A DNA stretch of 64,000 nucleotides from Spirosoma arboris (GTDB lineage: Bacteria; Bacteroidota; Bacteroidia; Cytophagales; Spirosomataceae): positions 434,001 through 498,000 of the forward strand of contig NZ_WPIN01000002.1 in NCBI RefSeq assembly GCF_009754945.1, read 5' to 3'. A program made the translations under genes and the position numbers. Shown in pieces: positions 16,463-26,361 of the stretch (its first letter is position 1; every line of letters starts with the position of its first letter). The notes below the pieces were generated by a model that searched no databases, had not been told where the DNA came from, and saw only the letters and a list, made by a program, of their open reading frames with translations.

Positions 16463-18867
16463 TAAATTTCTGGAAACCGCTCTGGGTCGGATTCACTCAT
16501 GAGTTGATAGACCGTTTCGATTACATCGTCAACATTTGGTTTTGAGAAATAATCTCCATCGGAGCCATATGGAGGCCGATGCGGCTTTGCCGATAAAGTA
16601 CGCGGAGCCGAATCTAAGTAGCGATAGGCGTTCTGACCTTCAATAACTTGTTGCATCATATAAGCAGATGCTCCACCCGGAACATCTTCATCTGCAAAAA
16701 GAACACGGCTCGTTTTTTTAATGGATTCAACAATACCGTGATGTACGTCGAATGGCAAGAGCGTTTGCACGTCAATAACCTCAACACTAACACCCATCTG
16801 TGCCAGTTGATTGGCAGCTTCCAGGACAATTCGGCACATTGACCCATAGGTAACCACCGTTACGTCAGAACCAGAACGAAGTACGTCCGGAACACCCAGT
16901 GGCACACAAAATTCGGCCAGATTACTGGGTAACAATTCTTTGAGCCGGTATCCATTTAAGGATTCAATGAGCAGAGCTGGGTCATCGCCTTTGATAAGCG
17001 TATTATAAAAACCAGCCGCCTGTGTCATATTGCGTGGCACCAGAACGTGTAAGCCGCGCAAGCTGCCCAGCATCGCCCCCATCGGCGAACCCGAATGCCA
17101 GATACCTTCTAATCGATGGCCACGCGTTCGGATAATAAGCGGGGCTTTTTGTCCACCTTTGGTTCGATATAGTAGTGTCGCTAAATCGTCGGTCAGCGTG
17201 GCTAGCGTATAATAGACGTAATCGAAATACTGAATTTCGACAATTGGGCGTAGACCACGCATAGCCAAACCTATGCCCTGACCAATAATGGTTGTTTCCC
17301 GAATACCCGTATCCGTGATGCGTATCTCGCCAAATTTCTCCTGTAAACCAGCAAAACCTTGGTTTACGTCACCAATTTTCCCAACATCTTCGCCCAAAGC
17401 TACTACGCGCGCATCACGGGAAAACAAGTTATCAAAATACTTTTGGAGAATCTGGTAGCCGTCCAGATGTAGGCTATCGTCAGAAAATGTTGCTGGTACC
17501 GCTTCTACCCGCATGGGCGAATCGGGCGACTCGCTGTATAAATGAGAGCTAAACCGGTCATTATTTTCGGCATTCGTACGATCCAACCAAGCTTTTAAGC
17601 GTTGATTAGCACTACTTGAGTCGGTTCGTAGCAGGCGGAGAGCTTTCCGTATAGCCGCCACAGCATCCCTACGAATTGGCGTAAACGTTTTCCTTAACTC
17701 TTCCCGAATCGCCATCAATTCAGCTGATTTTGGATTATGCCGAGCCGCTTGTTGAAGCAGGTCAAGCGCTTCGTCAAAATCAGCCTTCATCGAACCCTGA
17801 AATGCATTCCAGGCTTCAATTCGAGCTTGTTTAGTGGCTTGTTTAGCCTCCGCTTCGATTGCTTCCAGTTCTTCATGAGAAGCGTATCCATTCTCCAGAA
17901 TCCACTCCCGGAATACTCGATTACAGTCGTATTCAGTCTCCCAATCCAGCCGTTCTTTTGATTTGTAACGTTCATGCGAACCCGATGTCGAATGGCCTTG
18001 CGGTTGAGTAAGCTCTTGTACATGAACCAGCACGGGAACATGTTCTTCACGACAAATATGAGCAGCCTGCTGGTAGGTCTCGAACAAGCCAACGTAATCC
18101 CAACCTTTTACAGTGAAAATTTCCAGGCCTTTGTCATTACTATCCCGCTGAAAACCAGCCAGTGCTTTTGAGATACTACCTTTAATAGTCTGGTATTCAA
18201 CGGGCACAGAAATTCCATAGCCATCATCCCAGACCGACATAAGCAAAGGTACCTGTAATACCCCAGCTGCGTTCATAGTCTCCCAAAACATGCCCTGTGA
18301 TGTAGACGCGTCGCCAATCGTTGCAAAAACGATTTCATTTCCGTTGTGCGAAAAATTCGTCAGATCACTCAGACCAGGATTATTACGGAATAGTTTAGAC
18401 GCATACGCCAATCCCAGCGAACGAGGAATTTGGCCAGCTGTAGGCGCAATATCACAGACAGAATTATAAAGTTCGGTTTGGTTCCGCCAAAGCCCTTGCT
18501 CATCGAGCCAGCGGGTAGCGAAGTGACCATTCATAGAACGACCGGCCGTATTAGGTTCTGCCTCCAGATCTGTGTGGGCATAGAGCTGGGCAAAAAACTC
18601 TGTCCAGCGCAATTCACCCAGAGCCGCGACAAATGTCTGATCCCGGTAATAACCTGACCTGAAATCCCCTCGGTTAAATGCACGAGCGGCCGCTAACTGA
18701 GCAAGTTCTTTTCCATCACCAAAAATGCCGAACTTGGCCCGGCCCCCCATAACATCACGTCGACCTAACAGACTAGCCTGACGACTTTCATACGCCAACC
18801 GGTAGTCCGATAGGATTTTTTCACGACTTAAAATATCAGTCGAGCGGAGTTGTTCGTTTGCTATCAC
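16462..18867 (-). CDS. fused E1 alpha-beta 2-oxoacid dehydrogenase (branched-chain type)
   Basis: Thiamine-diphosphate enzyme that decarboxylates a 2-oxoacid and passes the acyl group to lipoyl-E2. The alpha half (about 1-380) has the ThDP motif GDASTSQGMFWETMNAAG ending in the WDDGYGIS stretch. The beta half (about 470-801) is the transketolase pyrimidine-binding and C-terminal domain pair (ALGEDVGKIGDVNQGF, DTGIRETTIIGQGIGLAMRG, VEVIDVQTLLPFD). A helical linker of about 90 residues joins them. 801 residues; GTG start at 18867. In most bacteria E1 alpha and beta are separate genes; the fused form is known in Bacteroidota. Branched-chain substrates are the likeliest by resemblance; pyruvate cannot be excluded. 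E2 and E3 are not in the window. Confidence 0.9.
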   Translation of the reverse strand: MIANEQLRSTDILSREKILSDYRLAYESRQASLLGRRDVMGGRAKFGIFGDGKELAQLAAARAFNRGDFRSGYYRDQTFVAALGELRWTEFFAQLYAHTDLEAEPNTAGRSMNGHFATRWLDEQGLWRNQTELYNSVCDIAPTAGQIPRSLGLAYASKLFRNNPGLSDLTNFSHNGNEIVFATIGDASTSQGMFWETMNAAGVLQVPLLMSVWDDGYGISVPVEYQTIKGSISKALAGFQRDSNDKGLEIFTVKGWDYVGLFETYQQAAHICREEHVPVLVHVQELTQPQGHSTSGSHERYKSKERLDWETEYDCNRVFREWILENGYASHEELEAIEAEAKQATKQARIEAWNAFQGSMKADFDEALDLLQQAARHNPKSAELMAIREELRKTFTPIRRDAVAAIRKALRLLRTDSSSANQRLKAWLDRTNAENNDRFSSHLYSESPDSPMRVEAVPATFSDDSLHLDGYQILQKYFDNLFSRDARVVALGEDVGKIGDVNQGFAGLQEKFGEIRITDTGIRETTIIGQGIGLAMRGLRPIVEIQYFDYVYYTLATLTDDLATLLYRTKGGQKAPLIIRTRGHRLEGIWHSGSPMGAMLGSLRGLHVLVPRNMTQAAGFYNTLIKGDDPALLIESLNGYRLKELLPSNLAEFCVPLGVPDVLRSGSDVTVVTYGSMCRIVLEAANQLAQMGVSVEVIDVQTLLPFDVHHGIVESIKKTSRVLFADEDVPGGASAYMMQQVIEGQNAYRYLDSAPRTLSAKPHRPPYGSDGDYFSKPNVDDVIETVYQLMSESDPERFPEI

Positions 18868-19110
18868 AACAGAGCTACGGATTGAAATCGTCTAACAATC
18901 TATTAATCGATGAAGTGGCTGGCACCGAATATCTCGATTACCAAACGAAAGTAAAAGTAAGGTAAAACAAGACAGCTTTCAAAAAAACGATTTTTTGAGT
19001 TTCTTTGTTAACCGAACAACAACCTGCAAGAATTGGCAAAGTGTTTGCTATGATTGGGGTTTGTAAGGGATAAGCATCTTAACAACCAAATCATAATTCC
19101 GTTTAGTCCA

Positions 19111-19566
19111 ATGAAAAAGATTTTTTCACTTTTCGTAGCTTTATTTGTATTTGTTGCAGTTGGCTACGCCCAGAAAGGAGTTCTGAAATTTGCGAAAGAA
19201 ACGCACGATTTTGGCAAAGTTGAGCAGGGCAAACCAGTAACGTATGTATTCGAGTTCAAGAATACGGGTACCGATCCGGTTGTTATCAACGATGCACAGG
19301 CATCTTGCGGTTGCACGAAGCCAAGCTGGACTCGTGAGCCTGTTTTACCTGGCAAAACAGGTACTGTATCGGCTACATTTAACGCTGCTGCTGCTGGTCC
19401 GTTCAACAAATCCGTAACGGTAACGAGCAACGCTGAAGCTGGACAAACGGTTCTGTACCTGAAAGGTGAAGTAGTATCAGCTGCTGCTGCCGCTGAAACA
19501 GCCGCTGCACCCGCTGCCGCTCCTGCAGTTAAAGACAAGAAAAAAGGTACAAAAACTTCACGCTAA
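19111..19566 (+). CDS. DUF1573 exported protein
   Basis: Secreted small beta-sandwich protein. Signal peptide MKKIFSLFVALFVFVAVGYA, then a DUF1573 domain (about 25-115) with THDFGKVEQGKPV and the conserved ASCGCTKPSW. The last 35 residues are Ala/Pro-rich and end in a Lys-rich tail. The ATG at 19111 begins the signal peptide; a longer reading exists from 19054. 151 residues. Function in this family is unknown. It stands alone with its own terminator. Confidence 0.85.
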   Translation: MKKIFSLFVALFVFVAVGYAQKGVLKFAKETHDFGKVEQGKPVTYVFEFKNTGTDPVVINDAQASCGCTKPSWTREPVLPGKTGTVSATFNAAAAGPFNKSVTVTSNAEAGQTVLYLKGEVVSAAAAAETAAAPAAAPAVKDKKKGTKTSR

Positions 19567-19595
19567 TCTACTGAAGGGTTAATAGTGTGGTCAAG

Positions 19596-19630
19596 AAAGG
19601 CATCTGGTAGTTTACCGGATGCCTTTTTTT
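19596..19630 (+). terminator. intrinsic terminator after the DUF1573 gene
   Basis: A 14-bp stem with one G-U pair (19596-19609 with 19613-19626; AAAGGCATCTGGTA) runs into a T7 tract. Confidence 0.9.
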
Positions 19631-19868
19631 GTGCCTTATAATCCATTATCCGCTCCGGCAACCGACTGACAAATCGGGTATCCGTTCCTCCTATATTGAT
19701 TTTTTAAACGCTGATATTCAACTACATTTGGTTCGTCTTCTGATTATAACAGTTTATGACTCCGCCCCAACGCCAGTAAAGCTGGCTGTATCTGTCCTCT
19801 CTTCGTATTAATCTTAATCTAGTTCACCAACAGCCGTTCTGTTGGAACGGCTCATTTTCATTTACACC

Positions 19869-20774
19869 ATGTTTTTCATTATTCTTGGTATTCTGGCGTT
19901 AATCGCCGGATTTGCCATTAATACCCCTGCGCTGACTTTTTCGCGCTTTTCCAGGCCTGCTAAGGTAGTTGGGCTTATTCTAGTTGTTCTTGGCGCGCTC
20001 ACTGCCAGTGTTCGGCAAATTGATGCTGGACAAGTAGGTGTAATTTCCTTATTTGGTAACGTTAGTGACCGTACTCTAAATTCTGGATTGAATTTCGTTA
20101 ATCCACTGGCAAATGTGACCGAATTCAACTTACAGACCCAGAATTACACAATGTCGGCCTCACATGACGAGGGCCAGAAGCAAGGTGATGATGCAATCCG
20201 TGTCCTCACTGCCGATGGGCTGGAAGTTGTTATCGATCTAACTGTGTTGTATCGGGTTGTAGCAACTGATGCTCCTAGAATTTACCGCGAAATTGGCGAA
20301 GATTATACCGATAAAGTTGTTCGTCCTATTACCCGCACTCGTATTCGTGACAATGCCGTTTACTATGACGCAGTTGCTTTATACTCGACGCGTCGTGACG
20401 AGTTTCAAACGCGCATCTATAAAACGATTGAAGCCGACTTTCAGAAGCGGGGATTGTTGCTGGAGCAATTGTTGATTCGGAATATTGACCTGCCTGCTTC
20501 TGTTAAAAAGTCCATTGAATCAAAAATTAATGCCGAGCAGGATGCACAAAAAATGCAGTTTGTTTTGCAAAAAGAGCGTCAGGAAGCAGAACGCAAGCGT
20601 GTTGAAGCGCAGGGTATTGCTGATTACCAAAAGATTATATCTACTGGTCTAAGCGATAAACAATTACAGTACGAACAGATCAAAGCGCAACGAGAACTAG
20701 CGGCATCCCCAAATGCTAAAATTGTGATTATGGGTGGGCGCGGAAACATACCTTTGATTTTGAACGATAAATAA
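19869..20774 (+). CDS. SPFH/prohibitin family membrane protein
   Basis: Membrane scaffold of the prohibitin/stomatin family. The ATG at 19869 gives a hydrophobic N-terminus (MFFIILGILALIAGFAIN) and a second hydrophobic segment (VVGLILVVLGALTASV), then the SPFH domain with AGQVGVISLFGNVSDRTLNS and a coiled-coil segment (KERQEAERKRVEAQGIADYQ) before the tail. 301 residues; a TTG at 19842 would add nine residues. Such proteins form ring-like assemblies that organise membranes or restrain FtsH; here no ftsH neighbour is present. It converges on the hydrolase gene with a long hairpin between. Confidence 0.9.
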   Translation: MFFIILGILALIAGFAINTPALTFSRFSRPAKVVGLILVVLGALTASVRQIDAGQVGVISLFGNVSDRTLNSGLNFVNPLANVTEFNLQTQNYTMSASHDEGQKQGDDAIRVLTADGLEVVIDLTVLYRVVATDAPRIYREIGEDYTDKVVRPITRTRIRDNAVYYDAVALYSTRRDEFQTRIYKTIEADFQKRGLLLEQLLIRNIDLPASVKKSIESKINAEQDAQKMQFVLQKERQEAERKRVEAQGIADYQKIISTGLSDKQLQYEQIKAQRELAASPNAKIVIMGGRGNIPLILNDK

Positions 20775-20787
20775 CAAAGGCGATTTC

Positions 20788-20851
20788 ATATCATGCTCAA
20801 GCCCTGTTTGCCAGCCTAAATTGACTGGTAAACAGGGCTTGAGCATGATAT
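20788..20851. repeat. long inverted repeat between convergent SPFH and hydrolase genes
   Basis: 27-bp arms 20788-20814 and 20825-20851 pair at 26 positions plus one G-U; the loop is only 10 nt. It starts 13 bases after one stop codon and ends 6 bases before the other. Confidence 0.88.
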
Positions 20852-20857
20852 CTTAAA

Positions 20858-21781
20858 TTATGGTTTGGGGGTCGTTAAAGCCGTTAACCATGCTTTACAG
20901 GCGTCTGGCCATGTATTAAGTGATCCAAATTTGGCAGTACGCATGCCAAAACCATGCCCACCAGTAGGATACAAATGCATTTCAACGGGAACTGCATTTT
21001 TTAGACAAGCTAAGTAAAAACCTATACTATTTTCCACTGGAACGGCTTTATCATCTTCGGCATGTACAAGAAATGTAGGGGGCGTTTGGGCCGTTACCTG
21101 TAATTCGTTGGAATAGTAAGTTACCATTTCTGGAGATGCATTCAATTTTCCCAACAATTTATCGCGCGAACCAGTATGAGCTTTCTCGCCAAAGGTGACT
21201 ACTGGATACAGTAAAATCGCAAAATTTGGTTTGGCCAAATCGCTGGCTTTTGCTCCACGATTGTAATGTGTGGCAAGAGTCGATGCCAAATGTCCTCCAG
21301 CCGAGAAACCCATCACGCCTATTTTAGCTGGATCAATCCCATAGCGAGCTGCATTTTGACGAATAAGGGTCATTCCCTGCATAGCATCCATTAGCGGAAC
21401 TTCCTGCTGGTTAGTCATAATTTCAGGATTTGGCAGACGATACTTTAGTACGAAAGCAGCTACCCCCATTTCATTGAACCAACGAGCGATATCAGATCCT
21501 TCATGACTTGCTGCCAAAATTCCATATCCCCCACCAGGGCAAATCATGACAGCAGCACCTGTCATTTTCTCCTTCTGAGGTATGTAAGCCGTTATAGTTG
21601 GAACAGATACATTGCTAATTCGAAGAATACCGTTGGCATCAGTTTCTGATTTTTCAGTAATCTTAGCTCCGGGAATTGAGTTAGGAATGGCCTCATCTGG
21701 CCAGAGTTTAGTTACTTCCTGCGATAAGGCTAGTTGAGGTAATAGAGTACCAAGGATCATACTAAAAAAGAAGTGACGCAT
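20858..21781 (-). CDS. secreted alpha/beta hydrolase (esterase-like)
   Basis: Exported serine hydrolase. A signal peptide (MRHFFFSMILGTLLPQLALS) is followed by an alpha/beta-hydrolase domain with the oxyanion CPGGGYG, nucleophile motif GFSAGGHLAS, the Asp in VHAEDDKAVP and the His in TGGHGFG. 307 residues. It resembles the endo-xylanase/acetylxylan-esterase-like (BD-FAE) hydrolases of Bacteroidota, which suggests a carbohydrate ester substrate, though this is only an inference. A terminator separates it from the upstream serine hydrolase gene. Confidence 0.85.
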   Translation of the reverse strand: MRHFFFSMILGTLLPQLALSQEVTKLWPDEAIPNSIPGAKITEKSETDANGILRISNVSVPTITAYIPQKEKMTGAAVMICPGGGYGILAASHEGSDIARWFNEMGVAAFVLKYRLPNPEIMTNQQEVPLMDAMQGMTLIRQNAARYGIDPAKIGVMGFSAGGHLASTLATHYNRGAKASDLAKPNFAILLYPVVTFGEKAHTGSRDKLLGKLNASPEMVTYYSNELQVTAQTPPTFLVHAEDDKAVPVENSIGFYLACLKNAVPVEMHLYPTGGHGFGMRTAKFGSLNTWPDACKAWLTALTTPKP

Positions 21782-21819
21782 AAAAATAATAGCGATAGAG
21801 CTAGTGATCGAGTTAATAA

Positions 21820-21847
21820 CCGAAAAAGCCGACCTATTGGTCGGCTC
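21820..21847 (-). terminator. intrinsic terminator after the beta-lactamase-like gene
   Basis: Minus-strand 8-bp stem AGCCGACC/GGTCGGCT (21827-21834 with 21839-21846) followed by a run of T on the minus strand, just after the stop codon at 21851. Confidence 0.8.
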
Positions 21848-21850
21848 TAC

Positions 21851-23083
21851 TCATATTTCAACCTCGCTATCGGAGTCTGATGTCGTGTCATTCGAGCCCC
21901 CATGCAGCACATCTATTAGTTCTTTAACACGATAAACCGTTGTATTGTAGCGATTCCCAAGAATGATGATAACATATTCATCTTTAGGACTAAACCAAAA
22001 CATCGAATTATATCCCTTCCACCAACCTGAATGATAAATATATTCGGGTTGGTTTGTGTCATTTAACATCATGCGAAACCCATAACCATAATTTTTGGCG
22101 CCTTTTCGTTCGAAGCTACGCGGAATAAATGCTTCAGCCAGCATTTTTTTCGGCAACAGACAATCACCATTCAATGCACGATACCATCGAAATAGATCGC
22201 CTGTAGTGGAATAGATACCCTTATCGCCAACGACATCGTCGTAATAGTCTTTCGGAATCCGGCGATTCCATTGATAGCCCGCTGTCTTATGATGGTTGAT
22301 TGAGTCATTTTTAGTCGTTGCCACAAATGTCTGATGCATTCCTAACGGCTCGAAAATAGCCTTATGAATAAAAGTCTCATAGCTCTGTCCAGTCGCTTTC
22401 TCAATGATGGAGGCCAATACCATATAATTGGTATTGCTATAACTGAAACTACGTCCGGGAATATTGTAGGCTTTTGGGGTTGGCTTTACAGTCGCAAACC
22501 AATGCATAATAGTGGCATTGGAAGGATATGGTTTTTCTTTTTTATAGAAATTCACCTTCATACTATCGTCGAAGGCATATTGGTAATTAGGCAATCCACT
22601 ACGATGGCTTAATAATTCACGAATAGTGATGCCATGATAAGGGAAATCAGGATAAAATTTCTGAATAGTATCCTCAAATTGCAGTTTCCCAGCTTCAATC
22701 AATTTTAAAGTACCAACTGCCGTAAATGTCTTCGAGAGCGACGCCAATTGGAACTTAGAATCGTCAACTAATGTATCGCGCTGATTGCGTTCAAAATGCC
22801 CCAGTCCAAAGCAATGTTTATACAGAATGATTCCCTTCTGAGCTACTAACACATTGCCATTTAGTCCTCCCCGAACTTTCTGCTGAAATATCTCATCAAT
22901 TTGTTGCGCTTTCTTATCCGCGTTGATTTGCTGCCGAATGGCCATTTCTTCGTTTGATGTGAATACCTGTCCATCAGCACAACTACGCATTTCCTTCGCT
23001 GATCGGTTAAGATTTTTCTGGGAATCTTGTCCACATGAAATCCCGATTCCGATTACAATAAAAATACTTAACCAACTCCACAT
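21851..23083 (-). CDS. beta-lactamase-fold serine hydrolase lipoprotein (class C/EstB-like)
   Basis: Penicillin-binding-protein-like serine hydrolase. The catalytic SxxK is in LASLSKTFTA, the YxN is YSNTNYM, and the HxG is HSGWWKGYN, the class C/PF00144 pattern. The ATG at 23083 gives MWSWLSIFIVIGIGISCGQ, a lipoprotein signal with Cys in the lipobox; upstream ATGs at 23101 and 23113 are possible. About 410 residues. Such proteins act as esterases, D-aminopeptidases or peptidoglycan-related enzymes; true beta-lactamase activity should not be assumed. Confidence 0.85.
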   Translation of the reverse strand: MWSWLSIFIVIGIGISCGQDSQKNLNRSAKEMRSCADGQVFTSNEEMAIRQQINADKKAQQIDEIFQQKVRGGLNGNVLVAQKGIILYKHCFGLGHFERNQRDTLVDDSKFQLASLSKTFTAVGTLKLIEAGKLQFEDTIQKFYPDFPYHGITIRELLSHRSGLPNYQYAFDDSMKVNFYKKEKPYPSNATIMHWFATVKPTPKAYNIPGRSFSYSNTNYMVLASIIEKATGQSYETFIHKAIFEPLGMHQTFVATTKNDSINHHKTAGYQWNRRIPKDYYDDVVGDKGIYSTTGDLFRWYRALNGDCLLPKKMLAEAFIPRSFERKGAKNYGYGFRMMLNDTNQPEYIYHSGWWKGYNSMFWFSPKDEYVIIILGNRYNTTVYRVKELIDVLHGGSNDTTSDSDSEVEI

Positions 23084-23234
23084 TTTATTCGTCCACACCA
23101 TCCTCACACACATTTTTCATAGTTATTATATCGACCAAGTTACAGGAAAAGTAGGATTTACCGCAGGTATTGGCCCTTGTTTTCTGTTAAAATCGCATGA
23201 AAGTTTGTTAATGGTCTCAACTGCAACAGCTTAC

Positions 23235-24749
23235 TTAATATCCTCTGCGAGGTGAAATAGTTACCGTACGCTTACTCTTTAACAGGCCCGTCTTACGCAA
23301 ACTAACATAACCGCCCACGCTGTTAGGCAGTAATTCACCCGCATCCACCGCAATTGAACCATTCAAAACCGTACCCCCCAGTAGATTTAGAGGTACAGAA
23401 GCTGTAAGAAGACCTGAAAACTGCACTGGGATAGAGAGATAAGGTATTTGATAAGTGCCTGCATTTTTGCTATATGACAGGCGGGCTATTATATCCACTT
23501 TATTGAAAGCTAAAGCGCTAAGGCCAAGATGAAACACACTAACTCGGTTGTTTGCAATTCCATATCGGGGCGGTAGCGATGCACTTACTTCTTGTTGAGG
23601 AGTCAGAAAGGGTGTTCCTATAGTATGACCAAAATAGGTCCACCCATCTAGATATTGACTATGATTAAAATAATCGTCCCGGCCTCTACGCTTTGGATCA
23701 TCAATAATAAATACATCTCCTCCCTGACTACCTGTAAATAGATACTCAATTGTAACTTGTCGTAAAAAAAAGCCTGTCTCAGTTGGTTTCCGACGATTCT
23801 TGATACGTAGTCCATTTAATCCATCTTGAAGATTCGTTCCATAAAATAAGGATCCATCATCATAGGGGAATTGTCTATATATAAAAATATTCCAATTAGT
23901 TATGTCTATATCAGTAGCCAGGTCGAGAGACCCTAAATGATTCCCGATACGATTATCTTCGAACGAAGTCAAATTTTTATCATTCACATAGTCAGCTCCA
24001 CGTGTCCCTAACACTACTGCTGGATAGTAGCGAATCGCTGATGGAAGTTGTCCATTAACGGCCACAGTGGAATCCAAGGAACTTGAATGTCCGGCCCAGA
24101 TAACCTCATGATTGAAGCCTCCGTATAATCTGAATCGCCATGATGGCTTTCCTATTCGACCATAAATATATGATTGATGCAAATAAGAGCCAGTTACCAA
24201 TCGATCCGAATTTTCAAACCAACCGTGTGCAAATCCCCCCATAACAGCAACTACGCCTTTCGTAAAAGGAATAGCTGTATAAGCAGGCAGACCAATCTGA
24301 ATTTTAGGTATAGGAAGCGCATTGCCCGACCAAGCATAGGCACCTGTTGTTAAAAGTGTATCGACTAATCCAATAATTTCTTTTCGGCGCCCAATATATA
24401 GTTCAAAAGCGCCTAAACGGCCTTTTATATAGGATTCTGAGAGCAAAAACTGATTGGTCGCTCCTATATTAGCGACGACATTTAAACCATAGCCCCAGTC
24501 GGTTTTTGGTTTATATCCAATACTATCAATAGGCTGATAATCTAGGTGAAGCCCAGCGTTTAGTCGTAAAGCCGGATTTTTAAGAGGAACCGTTCCATAT
24601 TGATTAGCTCTTAACCAGAAGGGCGTTGAGCTTGATGAAGCTAATCCTCCTACCTCTAATTGATATTGATTAACTCGCTGCGCATACAGTAATGTACAAC
24701 TGGCAATGGTAATTAATCCATACCAAATCCATAAACACAAAAATCTCAT
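23235..24749 (-). CDS. capsule assembly Wzi family outer-membrane protein (copy 1)
   Basis: Outer-membrane beta-barrel of the Caps_assemb_Wzi family, which helps hold or assemble surface polysaccharide. The ATG at 24749 gives a signal peptide (MRFLCLWIWYGLITIASC, cleavage near LLYAQ). Conserved family stretches include STPFWLRANQYGTVP, YIGRRKEIIGLVDTLLTTG, YAWSGNALPIPKIQIGLPA and the KRRGRDDYFNHSQYLDGW segment. 504 residues. It sits immediately downstream of the initiating sugar transferase; a second copy lies on the other side. Confidence 0.88.
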   Translation of the reverse strand: MRFLCLWIWYGLITIASCTLLYAQRVNQYQLEVGGLASSSSTPFWLRANQYGTVPLKNPALRLNAGLHLDYQPIDSIGYKPKTDWGYGLNVVANIGATNQFLLSESYIKGRLGAFELYIGRRKEIIGLVDTLLTTGAYAWSGNALPIPKIQIGLPAYTAIPFTKGVVAVMGGFAHGWFENSDRLVTGSYLHQSYIYGRIGKPSWRFRLYGGFNHEVIWAGHSSSLDSTVAVNGQLPSAIRYYPAVVLGTRGADYVNDKNLTSFEDNRIGNHLGSLDLATDIDITNWNIFIYRQFPYDDGSLFYGTNLQDGLNGLRIKNRRKPTETGFFLRQVTIEYLFTGSQGGDVFIIDDPKRRGRDDYFNHSQYLDGWTYFGHTIGTPFLTPQQEVSASLPPRYGIANNRVSVFHLGLSALAFNKVDIIARLSYSKNAGTYQIPYLSIPVQFSGLLTASVPLNLLGGTVLNGSIAVDAGELLPNSVGGYVSLRKTGLLKSKRTVTISPRRGY

Positions 24750-24789
24750 AGAAGCTAGCCCGGCTATGCCATTAGTTAGGTGATGACAA

Positions 24790-26169
24790 TCACTTACCAC
24801 GGCCTTGGGCCATTACCCGAAGCGTTTGGGCAATGATCCACATATCAAATAGAAACGACCGTCTTTTGGGGTAAAGAAGGTCATAGTGGAGCCTTTGTAC
24901 CATCTCATCAATATTGGCGGCATAACCATACTTAATTTGACCGATAGAGGTGATACCAGGTTTTACTTTTAACAAAGAATGGTACTCTGGCGCAATTTCA
25001 ACTATTTGGTCAATAAAGTACTGACGTTCTGGTCTAGGTCCTACTACAGACATATCTCCAATAAGTACATTATAGAACTGGGGAATTTCATCAAGTCGAG
25101 TTTTACGCATAAACCGTCCCCATGGCGTAATCCGGTCATCAAGCAGTCCACCCGATAAAACTGGCCCTGATTTTTCCGCATCTACATACATGCTACGGAA
25201 CTTATAAATCTTAAATGGTTTTCCTCCCTGCCCAATACGTTCCTGCGCATAAACTATTGGGCCAGAAGATGTGAACCGTGTTATAAGAGCCATAACAAGA
25301 AACAAGGGCATACCTAAACCCAAAGCCATCAACGAAAAGATAACATCAAATGATCTCTTAAATACGCTTACTCGTAAATCGGAAAGTAAGTTTGGAGATA
25401 GATTCAAAACGGGTAATACATCATGGTATTCAACTGATGTGCTCCGAGCTAAAAATCCTCTAAAATCTACTAAGATTTTTACCTGATAATCATATATTTC
25501 AGCATTATCAGCAATAGATTTTAAACGTTCATTATCCATATAGGGCATACAGCAATAAACACAGTCAATGCTATGAGTATGAGTATATTCTAGTAGGGTC
25601 TCATATCCTCCCTGGAGGAATCCGCTGTTCTCTGAGGTCAGTTCGTCAAAATAGCCACAAAAGTGAAAGCCCATTTCTGGATGCGCATCATAAAACCCTC
25701 GAATTGTATTGGCTAACTTTCCGTAACCAACAATAATATAGCGTCGATTGTTATAACCTCTTGCTCTATATTCTTTAAGAAACAATACACCACCAATTCG
25801 GAATCCTACTCCAAGGGTTAGAAATAGTATATACGTAACCAGAAGTTGTTCTCGCGAGTAATAGTAGCCCTGGATAGCTACCCAACATACAGCAATAATA
25901 GATACATGAATGAATGTCAATAGCAGCAACTGTCTTACTAAATGACCAGACTTGAATAATTGTCGAGGATATATATAAGGTTTTAGTAGTAGTATTTCTA
26001 TTAACCAGATTATATTAAAAAGCCACCAAAGTGACGCATATGGAGCTTCTGCAACCGCTTCGAGCGTCTGAAATTTCATCCAGTATGCGCCGACAAAAGC
26101 AGTATTAAGGCTCAGGAAATCAATGATTACATGGAGCGGAAAAAATAGTATGGAATAGCGATGCCTCAT
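24790..26169 (-). CDS. polyprenyl-phosphate sugar-1-phosphate transferase (WcaJ/WbaP-like)
   Basis: Initiates the polysaccharide repeat unit by placing a sugar-1-phosphate on undecaprenyl phosphate. Four N-terminal membrane helices, a Rossmann-like CoA-binding-type middle domain (RRYIIVGYGKLANTI, about 140-260) and the C-terminal bacterial sugar transferase domain with KRSFDVIFSLMALGLGMPLF, KFRSMYVDAE, TRLDEIPQFYNVL and SVVGPRPERQYF. 459 residues, normal for the PHPT class. Glucose or galactose is the usual donor sugar in this class; the actual sugar is not determinable here. A TAATTTTG element lies 30 bases upstream. Confidence 0.92.
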   Translation of the reverse strand: MRHRYSILFFPLHVIIDFLSLNTAFVGAYWMKFQTLEAVAEAPYASLWWLFNIIWLIEILLLKPYIYPRQLFKSGHLVRQLLLLTFIHVSIIAVCWVAIQGYYYSREQLLVTYILFLTLGVGFRIGGVLFLKEYRARGYNNRRYIIVGYGKLANTIRGFYDAHPEMGFHFCGYFDELTSENSGFLQGGYETLLEYTHTHSIDCVYCCMPYMDNERLKSIADNAEIYDYQVKILVDFRGFLARSTSVEYHDVLPVLNLSPNLLSDLRVSVFKRSFDVIFSLMALGLGMPLFLVMALITRFTSSGPIVYAQERIGQGGKPFKIYKFRSMYVDAEKSGPVLSGGLLDDRITPWGRFMRKTRLDEIPQFYNVLIGDMSVVGPRPERQYFIDQIVEIAPEYHSLLKVKPGITSIGQIKYGYAANIDEMVQRLHYDLLYPKRRSFLFDMWIIAQTLRVMAQGRGK

Positions 26170-26198
26170 ACCCTTCAGGTTTACTCATCAAAGCCAGG

Positions 26199-26206
26199 CA
26201 AAATTA
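26199..26206 (-). promoter_or_regulatory. candidate -7 element for the sugar transferase
   Basis: Minus-strand TAATTTTG fits TAnnTTTG and lies 30 bases upstream of the ATG. No good -33 match is seen at the usual spacing. Confidence 0.35.
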
Positions 26207-26361
26207 TTTATTGTTCAGCTAGGTACGCTAAAATAATAAATCAAACTGATGAGTTAATACGAATATTATCCTATGGTTCAAAAACCGAACCGCAAATTAG
26301 TGACAATTATAGTATTAAAAAAATCCAATATATCAATAGCTAGTTTGGCCAAGCGATCTAG

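Noticed and set aside
19164..19538. A 124-codon minus-strand frame inside the DUF1573 gene
   Set aside because: Antisense to a gene with a clear signal peptide and conserved CGC motif; Ala-rich because it mirrors the Ala-rich tail.
19629..19811. 60-codon frame between the DUF1573 and SPFH genes
   Set aside because: Starts inside the terminator T-run, no signal or similarity, and overlaps the upstream region of the SPFH gene.
21851..23083. Antibiotic-resistance beta-lactamase
   Set aside because: It has the class C fold motifs but also a lipoprotein signal and resembles EstB/peptidase-like serine hydrolases; resistance should not be assumed.
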